Below are positions 23,973 through 30,814 of a DNA stretch of 64,000 nt, piece by piece. Origin of the DNA: an uncultured Sphingomonas sp. (GTDB lineage Bacteria > Pseudomonadota > Alphaproteobacteria > Sphingomonadales > Sphingomonadaceae). Location: assembly GCF_913062585.1 (NCBI RefSeq), contig NZ_CAJXWX010000016.1, forward strand, positions 27,455 to 91,454, in the 5' to 3' direction. The notes under the pieces are model-generated. The model was not told where the DNA came from. It was given only the letters and a program-made list of their open reading frames with translations, and did no database searches. Positions within the stretch are counted from its first letter, which is position 1. Every line of letters starts with the position of its first letter. The position numbers were made by a program, and so were the translations under genes.

Positions 23973-26759
23973 TTAGAACCGCACCGCGACCGAAGCCGCA
24001 TAGGTCCGGCCGTTCTTGTAGAAGGCCGTCGGACGGTCGGGCGTCGCGTTATACTGGTAATAGGTTTCGTCGAGCAGGTTCTGCGCATTGACGCTCAGCG
24101 TGATCGCATCGGTCAGCTTCACACCGGCCGAGAAATCGAGCTGGCTGTACGGCGCCACCATCTCGCGCGAACCCAGGCGACCGATCGTGCGGAAATAGCT
24201 CGAACGGTAATTGTAGCTCAGGCGCGCCTGGAAGATGCCCTTTTCGAAATAGGGGATCACGTTGACCGTGTGACGCGACAGATAGGGCAGGTTGAGTGCT
24301 GCACCGGTCGTGTCGACCGACGAGGTCGAACTGTCCTGATAGGAGTAGTTCGCCTGGATACCGAAGCCGCCCCAGATTTCGGCCTGACCCGACACCAGCG
24401 CGCCGTTGACGGTCGCCTTGCCGCCGTTGATCGGCTGGTTGACGTTATAGGTCGTCAGCGCGTTCTGCAGCGTGTTGAAATAGACCGCGTTGGTCCGCGT
24501 GTTGATGATGTAGTTCGAGATGTCGCGACGGAACAGTTCTACCGCGAGCAACGTCCCCGCGCGCGGATACCATTCCGCGGTCAGTTCATAGTTGGTCGAC
24601 TCGTAGGGCTTCAGGTTCGGGTTGCCGCCGCCGCCATCCAGCGTGACGTTGTTGAGCGACAGGCCGGCCGCCAGATCCTCGTAGCGCGGGCGCGAGATCA
24701 CGCGCGCCACGGCACCGCGCACGATCACCTTCGGGCTGATCGAATAGGCGATGTTCACGCTGGGCAGGAACTTCAGGTAATCGGTGACCGTCTGGGTCGG
24801 CACCGGCACCGGGGTGGCCAGATTGCTCTGCGTCACGGCATAGTTCGACTGGTCGCGGGTATAGACCAGGCGACCACCGATATTGCCGCGCACGCCGCCC
24901 TGGTCGAAATTCGCCTGGATATAGGACGCGATCACCGTCTCGCGCACGCGAGTGGAGGCGCCGACCTTGTTGACCAGCGCGCTGTTGATCGCCTTGCCCA
25001 GGATGTCGATCACCGCCTGGTCGGGCAGGTTCAGATACTGGGTCGCATTGCCCGAACCACCGGTGCCGTCGAACACGCCGCCCGGAGTCACCAGCGTGGG
25101 CACGCCCAGCTGGTTGGCGGTCATCGACGTCGTCATATAGGTGTTGATGCCACGCGCATCGAGCCGGTTGACGTGGTCGGTCACGCGGCTGCCCAGCAGG
25201 ATTTGGGTGAAGGGACCGAAGGCGACCGGGATGGTCGCGTCATAGCCACCGAAAATGTCGCGGTCGGTCGTGACGCTATAGTCCAGGCCACCGATCTGCG
25301 CGGCGTTCAGCTGCTGCCCGTTGACGATGACCGGACGGCCCTCGATCGTGGCGGGGTTGTTGTTCGGGTTGGTGAAGTAGTTGGCCGGATTGGTCGGATC
25401 GCCGCCATAGTTCACCGTCGCCGACTTCGGCCCGAAGGCATAGCTGAACGGCAGCTTGGTCTGCACGTTGAACAGATATTCGGGGTTGCGCCCGCCGGTC
25501 GCGCGCGACCAGCCGCCCGCGAAGCTGATCTTCGCGCCGTCATCGCCTTCCCAGTCGGCGAAGAAGTTCAGATTGTCGGTCTTCAGCTTGGTCTTGCGGA
25601 CCAGCGTATCGAGCTGCGACGACTGGTTGGTCGCGGCGCCGAAGCTGGCCGAGTTGACCACGCCGTTGCTGATGTTCGCCGACTGCAGGACATTGCCGGT
25701 CCACGCACCCGGAATGGTGTACATCGACTGGCTGTAATTATTGTAATTGCCGTCGATGTGCAGCCCATTGAGGGTCAGCGTCAGATTGTCGGCCGGACGA
25801 TATTGCATCGTGCCCGACACGCTGGCGCGCTCACGCGTCTGCTGGAAATAGGCATAGTTGATGCCGAAGGGCGAGACCGCCTTGTACAGGTCGGCGATGG
25901 TGCCGCCGGTGATCGTCGCGTTAGGGCTCTTCAGGCTCAACGCGCCGTTCGAGCAGTTGACGAACGGGCTGCTGTACGGACAGGCGGTGCCGGGCGCCGT
26001 CGGGGCGACATTGTCATAGCCGAAGAACTCGACGCCCGCGCGGGTCAGACTCTGGCGGTCATAGGTGGCGGCGACCAGGATGCCGAAATTGTCGGCCTGG
26101 TTGTGCCAGCTGTATAGGCCCGAGGCGCGGACATTGCCCTTGTCCGACCGGTCATTGTACGAATAGCCGCCCGAGGCGAATACCGAATTGGGCGCTAGGT
26201 CGAGCGGGCGGCGGGTGCGCACGATCACCGTGCCGCCCAGGCTGCCTTCCTCGATGCGCGGTTCGGGCGACTTGTAGACTTCCAGCCGATCGACCAGCTC
26301 GGGGGCGAGCAGCGAATAGTTGAAGGTACGGCTCGACGGGTCGTTGTCGTTGCCGCCCCAATCGGCCGAGGCAAGTGCATGGCCGTCGAGCAGCATCCGG
26401 TTCAGCGCCGGGTCGGTGCCCAGGATGGCGACCTTTTCACCCTCGCCGAAGCGGCGGTCGATGCTGACGCCCGGAATGTGCGACAGCGACTCTGCCACGT
26501 TGCGGTCGGGGAACTTGCCCACGTCCTCGGCGGTGATGACGTCGACCACGGCATTGGCTTCGCGCTTGACGTTGATCGCGTTGCGCAGGCTCTGGCGGAT
26601 GCCGGTGACCACGACGTCGCCGCTGGTATCGGACTGGTCGGCACCGGGCGCGGTCTGCGTCGGCGCGCTGGTCGACGGAGTAGCCGTCTGCGCGAAGGCG
26701 GTGCCCGGAATGCCTGCCAGCGCGGTGGCGGTCAGGATCATGCCGCGTAAGCTAACCAT
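23973..26759 (-). CDS. TonB-dependent receptor of the GlcNAc locus
   Basis: A 928-residue outer-membrane receptor. The signal peptide (MVSLRGMILTATALAGIPGTAFAQ) is followed by a short linker and a plug domain starting DVVVTGIRQSLRNAINVKREANAVVDVITAEDVGKFPD (residues about 45-85). The protein ends with a beta-barrel and the terminal strand TYAASVAVRF. It belongs to the proteobacterial TonB receptor group used for saccharides. The ATG at 26759 has GGGGAA upstream; a GTG at 26792 is less likely. It is divergent from the cutC-nag operon, so it likely brings GlcNAc-containing oligosaccharides across the outer membrane. No SusD partner is present, as usual outside Bacteroidota. Confidence 0.9.
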   Translation of the reverse strand: MVSLRGMILTATALAGIPGTAFAQTATPSTSAPTQTAPGADQSDTSGDVVVTGIRQSLRNAINVKREANAVVDVITAEDVGKFPDRNVAESLSHIPGVSIDRRFGEGEKVAILGTDPALNRMLLDGHALASADWGGNDNDPSSRTFNYSLLAPELVDRLEVYKSPEPRIEEGSLGGTVIVRTRRPLDLAPNSVFASGGYSYNDRSDKGNVRASGLYSWHNQADNFGILVAATYDRQSLTRAGVEFFGYDNVAPTAPGTACPYSSPFVNCSNGALSLKSPNATITGGTIADLYKAVSPFGINYAYFQQTRERASVSGTMQYRPADNLTLTLNGLHIDGNYNNYSQSMYTIPGAWTGNVLQSANISNGVVNSASFGAATNQSSQLDTLVRKTKLKTDNLNFFADWEGDDGAKISFAGGWSRATGGRNPEYLFNVQTKLPFSYAFGPKSATVNYGGDPTNPANYFTNPNNNPATIEGRPVIVNGQQLNAAQIGGLDYSVTTDRDIFGGYDATIPVAFGPFTQILLGSRVTDHVNRLDARGINTYMTTSMTANQLGVPTLVTPGGVFDGTGGSGNATQYLNLPDQAVIDILGKAINSALVNKVGASTRVRETVIASYIQANFDQGGVRGNIGGRLVYTRDQSNYAVTQSNLATPVPVPTQTVTDYLKFLPSVNIAYSISPKVIVRGAVARVISRPRYEDLAAGLSLNNVTLDGGGGNPNLKPYESTNYELTAEWYPRAGTLLAVELFRRDISNYIINTRTNAVYFNTLQNALTTYNVNQPINGGKATVNGALVSGQAEIWGGFGIQANYSYQDSSTSSVDTTGAALNLPYLSRHTVNVIPYFEKGIFQARLSYNYRSSYFRTIGRLGSREMVAPYSQLDFSAGVKLTDAITLSVNAQNLLDETYYQYNATPDRPTAFYKNGRTYAASVAVRF

Positions 26760-26871
26760 ACTCAAATTCCCCAAAAAACTTTTGCGCGCCACCCTATGCG
26801 CGATGATCGTTTTTCTGTCGGGAAGATGGTGGCGTCCTCCCTTTTTGCTATCTCGTTATATTTTATGCTGA

Positions 26872-26889
26872 GATGCCAACTTGTAACCA
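26872..26889 (-). promoter_or_regulatory. Tandem TGG-N8 repeat upstream of the nag receptor
   Basis: On the minus strand TGGTTAC and TGGCATC are separated by exactly 4 bp. The arrangement is the same as in the NagQ-type box TGGTATT-N4-TGGTATT, though individual matches are 4 and 5 of 7. It lies in the promoter region of the TonB receptor gene, near an AT-rich TATAAC segment. It may bind the GntR protein of this locus. Confidence 0.35.
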
Positions 26890-26962
26890 AAACGTCATTG
26901 GTCCGTAAACGGAAAAAATGTGACGATTGGTTCATGGGACCATTGGGCTGGCGCATTGCCCG

Positions 26963-26984
26963 ACGTGGTGCTTAAATGCCACGT
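26963..26984. promoter_or_regulatory. Inverted repeat upstream of cutC
   Basis: ACGTGG and CCACGT flank a 10-bp spacer, within wider arms CGAC/GTCG (26961-26990). The element lies 64 bp upstream of the cutC start in the 288-bp region between the divergent receptor and nag operon. It may be an operator of an unidentified regulator. Confidence 0.35.
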
Positions 26985-27047
26985 TTGTCGGGGTGCGTCA
27001 TGCTATGGGTCCCGGGGCTTGAGGCGGCTGTGCCTGGGAGGTTCAAG

Positions 27048-27791
27048 ATGGTCATGGCACCGGTACGTACTAGGACGCTTTTGGAGATTTGCGTCGATGA
27101 TGCGGATGGCGTCGCAGCCGTGGTGGCAGGTGGCGGTGACCGGATCGAATTGTGCGGCGCGCTCGGCCTGGGGGGATTGACCCCGTCTGCGGCGCTGGTC
27201 GCCTTGGCCGTCGAGTCCGGCGTGCCCGTCCATGCCATGGTCCGGCCGCGCGACGGCGACTTCCGCTACGATGCGACCGAAGCCGCGCTGGCCACCGACG
27301 AGATCCGGCGGATGGCGGCGATGGGCGTGGCGGGCGTGGTCGTCGGCGCGATGGCCGATGGTACGCGGCTGGACCTCGACCAGTTGGCGCGCTGGCGCGA
27401 TGCGGCAGCGGGGATGGCGATCGTGCTGCACCGGGCGATCGACCTGGTGGCGGAGCCGGTCGCGGCGGTCGAGGCGGTCGCGGCGTTGGGCTATGACCAT
27501 ATCCTGACATCCGGCGGCGCAGCGACGGCGGAGCAGGGTGCGGACGTGATCGCGGACATGGTCGCCGCGGCCAGCGGTCGCCTGTCCATCATCGCGGGTT
27601 CGGGCGTTTCGCCGGACAATGTTGCGCAGTTGATCGAGCGGACCGGCGTCGAAGCGGTCCACGCTTCGGCCAGCATTCGCGAGGACTGGGGGGATTCGCG
27701 GATCGCCGCGATGGGTTTTGCGGTGGGCGCCCGGCGGCGCACCAGTGCCGAACGGATCGCGGCGATCCGCCGGACGATAGGGGAAGGATAA
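27048..27791 (+). CDS. cutC: CutC family protein
   Basis: A 247-residue TIM-barrel protein of the CutC family. Visible signatures are LEICVDDADGVAAVVAGGGDRIELCGALGLGGLTPS at the N-terminus, VHAMVRPRDGDFRY, VVGAMADG, LHRAIDLV, ILTSGGAATAEQG and AGSGVSP. The ATG at 27048 has GGGAGG six bases upstream, which decides against the earlier in-frame ATG at 26976. The family was named for copper homeostasis in Escherichia coli, but its enzymatic role is unclear. Here it is the first gene of a GlcNAc catabolic operon, which suggests a carbohydrate-related task. Confidence 0.9.
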   Translation: MVMAPVRTRTLLEICVDDADGVAAVVAGGGDRIELCGALGLGGLTPSAALVALAVESGVPVHAMVRPRDGDFRYDATEAALATDEIRRMAAMGVAGVVVGAMADGTRLDLDQLARWRDAAAGMAIVLHRAIDLVAEPVAAVEAVAALGYDHILTSGGAATAEQGADVIADMVAAASGRLSIIAGSGVSPDNVAQLIERTGVEAVHASASIREDWGDSRIAAMGFAVGARRRTSAERIAAIRRTIGEG

Positions 27792-27800
27792 AAGCCAATG

Positions 27801-27819
27801 TATGCCATATATAATACCT
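27801..27819 (-). promoter_or_regulatory. GGTATT-type tandem repeat upstream of gntR
   Basis: On the minus strand AGGTATT and TGGCATA are separated by 5 bp in an AT-rich stretch between cutC and gntR. It resembles the sites at 18661 and 26872, with one more spacer base. It may serve autoregulation of the GntR gene or an internal promoter of the operon. Confidence 0.35.
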
Positions 27820-27871
27820 ATTGCCGGCTTGGTTGCACTGCGATAAGCCTTGGTGCGAAGCGGGGCGTGGC

Positions 27872-28645
27872 ATGAGCGACGCCCGGGCAAAGGGGGATGG
27901 CGCGGCCATGACATTCTCGGCGCAGGTCGGTTCCTTCCGAAAGGGGAATCCCGCGCCATTGTACCTCCAGCTCCAGCAGCTGCTGCGCGATGCGATCACC
28001 AACAATGTGCTGGCCGAGGACGATGCGATCCCGGCCGAACGCGACCTGGCGATCGAATATGACGTGTCGCGCATCACCGTGCGCAAGGCGATCGGTGGCC
28101 TGGTCGAAGAGGGGCTGCTGACGCGTCGGCGCGGGGCGGGCACCTTCGTCGCGGGGCGCGTGGAAAAGAGCTTCTCCAAGCTGTCCTCCTTCTCCGAGGA
28201 CATGATCGCGCGCGGCCGGACGCCGAGCAGCCAGTGGGTCAGCCGCGCGCCGGGCACCGTCACGCCCGAGGAGGCGATGTCGCTGGGGCTGTCGCCGGGC
28301 GCACCGGTCTATCGGTTCCAGCGCGTGCGCTTTGCCGACGAAGTGCCGATGGCGGTCGAGGTGTCGACCATCGCCGGCTTTGCGCTGCCGTCGATCGAGT
28401 CGGTCGACCGGTCGCTTTATGCGGCACTGGAACGTGCGGGCAATCGGCCGGTGCGCGCGCTCCAGCGGCTGCGCGCGGTGCCGTTCGGCCCCGATCATGC
28501 CAAGATGCTGGATGTCGATCCGGGCCATGCGGGCCTGTTGATCGAACGGCGCGGATTTCTACGCGATGGACGGGCGGTGGAATATACCCAGTCCTTCTAT
28601 CGCGGCGATGCCTATGATTTCGTCGCGGAGTTAACCGATGTCTGA
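27872..28645 (+). CDS. GntR-family regulator, HutC subfamily (NagQ/NagR-like)
   Basis: A 257-residue repressor. The N-terminal winged helix-turn-helix reads PLYLQLQQLLRDAI, IPAERDLAIEYDVSRITVRKAI and LVEEGLLTRRRGAGTFVA. The C-terminal UTRA domain, from about residue 100, contains VYRFQRVRFADEVPMAVE and EYTQSFYRGDAYDF and would bind a phosphorylated sugar ligand such as GlcNAc-6-P or GlcN-6-P. It starts 80 bp after cutC and its stop overlaps nagB-II by 8 bp. It is the probable regulator of the nag operon, the receptor and perhaps the glycosidase operon. The ATG at 27872 is preferred; 27908 is possible. Confidence 0.88.
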   Translation: MSDARAKGDGAAMTFSAQVGSFRKGNPAPLYLQLQQLLRDAITNNVLAEDDAIPAERDLAIEYDVSRITVRKAIGGLVEEGLLTRRRGAGTFVAGRVEKSFSKLSSFSEDMIARGRTPSSQWVSRAPGTVTPEEAMSLGLSPGAPVYRFQRVRFADEVPMAVEVSTIAGFALPSIESVDRSLYAALERAGNRPVRALQRLRAVPFGPDHAKMLDVDPGHAGLLIERRGFLRDGRAVEYTQSFYRGDAYDFVAELTDV

Positions 28646-29678
28646 AGTGATGACCGCCGGTCAAGCGGGAACCGGCACCCTGATGGGAGCGGAAGCGGGG
28701 GAGGCGCCGGCGGCGATCGCCCGGCTGCTCGCGCGCAACGCGCCGACCGTCCGGCCGCTGGCCGAGCGGCTGCGTGCCGCCCCGCCGCCGGTGATCGTCA
28801 CCATCGCCCGTGGCTCGTCGGACCACGCCGCGACCTATGGGAAATATATCCTGGAGACGAAGACCGGCGTGCCGGTGTCGTCGGCCGCACCCTCGGTCGC
28901 GTCGATCTTCGAAACGCCGATGAAGGTGCAGGGCGCGCTGGTCATCGCCATCTCGCAGTCGGGGCGCAGCCCGGACCTGCTGGCGACGGTCGAGGCCTAT
29001 CGCGCGGGCGGCGCGCATATCGTCGCGCTGGTCAATGACGAGGAGTCGCCGCTGGCGACCGGCGCGGACACCTTCCTGCCGCTGTCGGCCGGGCCGGAAA
29101 AGGCCGTCGCCGCGACCAAGTCCTGCCTGACCGCGCTGGCGGGTCTGGCGCAGCTCGCCGCCGCCTGGGCGGGGGACGAGACGCTGGAGGCGGCGCTCGC
29201 GGATCTGCCCGGACAGGTCGAGCAGGCGCTCGGCCTCGACTGGTCGCCGGCGGTCGAGGGGCTGCGCGAGGTCAGCCAGATGTTCGTGCTGGGTCGCGGT
29301 TACGGCTACGGCGTGGCGCAGGAAGCCGCGCTGAAGCTGAAGGAAACCTGCTCGATCCAGGCCGAGCCGTTCAGCGCCGCCGAGGTGCGCCACGGCCCGA
29401 TGCGCATCGTCGAGCCCGGCTATTCGGTGCTGGGCCTCGCCACGTCGGACGTGGCGGGCGAGGATGTGAAGGCGGTCGCCGACCAGTTCGAGGCGCGCGG
29501 TGCCAAGCCGTTCGTCGCGGGGCAGGGCGGTAGCCTGCCCATGGTCGCCGGGCACCCCGCGCTGGAGCCGATTTCGATGCTCGCTAGCTTCTACCGCATG
29601 GTCGAGGCGCTGGCGCTCGCCCGTGGCATGGACCCCGACTCGCCGCCGCATCTGCAGAAAGTGACCCGCACGCTATGA
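28638..29678 (+). CDS. nagB-II: SIS-type glucosamine-6-phosphate deaminase (NagB-II)
   Basis: A 346-residue protein with two SIS domains and no glutaminase domain. It resembles the isomerase half of GlmS, with IARGSSDHAATYGKY, ISQSGRSPDLL, and ETCSIQAEPFSAAEVRHGPM. Such proteins next to nagA act as glucosamine-6-phosphate deaminase, converting GlcN-6-P to fructose-6-phosphate and ammonia. No classical NagB is present in the window, so this one is likely to do the job. Its start overlaps gntR by 8 bp and its stop overlaps nagA by 4 bp (ATGA). It acts in the cytosol. Confidence 0.88.
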   Translation: MSEVMTAGQAGTGTLMGAEAGEAPAAIARLLARNAPTVRPLAERLRAAPPPVIVTIARGSSDHAATYGKYILETKTGVPVSSAAPSVASIFETPMKVQGALVIAISQSGRSPDLLATVEAYRAGGAHIVALVNDEESPLATGADTFLPLSAGPEKAVAATKSCLTALAGLAQLAAAWAGDETLEAALADLPGQVEQALGLDWSPAVEGLREVSQMFVLGRGYGYGVAQEAALKLKETCSIQAEPFSAAEVRHGPMRIVEPGYSVLGLATSDVAGEDVKAVADQFEARGAKPFVAGQGGSLPMVAGHPALEPISMLASFYRMVEALALARGMDPDSPPHLQKVTRTL

Positions 29679-30814
29679 ACCGTTTCCGTTTCGTCAACGG
29701 CCATGTCGCGACCTCCGGCGGCGTCCTGCCGGGTGCGGAGATCGTCGTGGACGGCGATCGCATCGCGTCGATCGGCGCGGTCGAGGGTTCGGGCGATGCG
29801 ATCGACCTGAACGGCGGCTGGGTCGTCCCCGGCTATATCGACACGCAGGTCAATGGCGGCGGCGGCGTGCTGTTCAACGATCGTCTCGACGTGGACGGCA
29901 TCGCGACCATGGCGGCGGCGCATGCCGTCTATGGCACCACCGCGATGCTGCCGACGCTCGTCAGCGAGACGCCCGACAAGATCGCCCGCGCGCTCGAGGC
30001 GATCGACGAGGCGATCGAGGCGAAGGTGCCGGGTATCGTCGGCATCCATGTCGAGGGGCCGGTGCTCAATCCGGCGCGCAAGGGCATCCACGATCCGGCG
30101 CGCTTCCGCGACCTGGACGACGAGATGGTCGCCGTCCTGACCCGCCCGCGCAAGGGCAAGGTCATGCTGACCATCGCGCCCGAGCGGGTGCCCTTGGCGA
30201 CGATCAAGCGGCTGGTCGATGCGGGCGTGCTGGTCAGCGCCGGTCATACCGAGGCGAGCTACGAGCAGGCGATGGCGGCGTTCGATGTTGGGCTGTCGGG
30301 TATCACCCATCTCTACAACGCGATGCCCGCGATGCAGCAGCGGGTGCCGGGGCTGGCGGGCGCGACGCTCGACGATCCGCGGCCCTATAGCGGCCTCATC
30401 ATCGACGGCTTCCACGTTTCCGCGCCGATGCTGCGGCTGGCGCTGAAGGCGCGGCCGTTCGACAAGCTGATGCTCGTTACCGACGCCATGTCCTCGGTCG
30501 GGGCGGTGGAGAAGGGTTTCGTTCTGCACGGCCGCCATATCGACGTGTCGGGCGGCAAGTGCACCTATGCCGACGGGACGCTGGCGGGCTCGGACCTCGA
30601 CATGGGGTCGGCGGTTGCCAATGCGGTCGAGCAGCTGCGCATCACCGTCGACCAGGCGGCGGTGCTGGCCGCGACCAACCCGGCGGCGTTTCTGGGCCTC
30701 GCCCATGAGCGTGGAGCGCTGGCCAAGGGCCTGCGTGCCGACTGGGTGGTGCTCGATGACGCGCTCAAGCCGGTCGAAACCCGCATCGCGACGGCGGAGC
30801 CGGTCGCGGCATGA
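29675..30814 (+). CDS. nagA: N-acetylglucosamine-6-phosphate deacetylase
   Basis: A 379-residue amidohydrolase that deacetylates GlcNAc-6-P to GlcN-6-P. The metal-site and catalytic blocks are all visible: PGYIDTQVNGGGG, HVEGPVLNPARKG, SAGHTEA, THLYNAMPAM and VTDAMSSVG with the catalytic Asp. Length is normal. It overlaps nagB-II by ATGA and its own stop overlaps the following beta-galactosidase gene by ATGA. It acts in the cytosol on the product of the PTS encoded downstream. Confidence 0.95.
   Translation: MNRFRFVNGHVATSGGVLPGAEIVVDGDRIASIGAVEGSGDAIDLNGGWVVPGYIDTQVNGGGGVLFNDRLDVDGIATMAAAHAVYGTTAMLPTLVSETPDKIARALEAIDEAIEAKVPGIVGIHVEGPVLNPARKGIHDPARFRDLDDEMVAVLTRPRKGKVMLTIAPERVPLATIKRLVDAGVLVSAGHTEASYEQAMAAFDVGLSGITHLYNAMPAMQQRVPGLAGATLDDPRPYSGLIIDGFHVSAPMLRLALKARPFDKLMLVTDAMSSVGAVEKGFVLHGRHIDVSGGKCTYADGTLAGSDLDMGSAVANAVEQLRITVDQAAVLAATNPAAFLGLAHERGALAKGLRADWVVLDDALKPVETRIATAEPVAA

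Noticed and set aside
23859..26117. Open frame of 752 codons on the plus strand opposite the TonB receptor
   Set aside because: The receptor has signal peptide, plug and barrel end; the opposite frame looks like a codon shadow with no recognisable motif.
28638..29678. Possible GlmS (glucosamine-6-phosphate synthase)
   Set aside because: The N-terminal glutaminase domain is missing, and the gene is coupled to nagA, so a catabolic deaminase is more likely.
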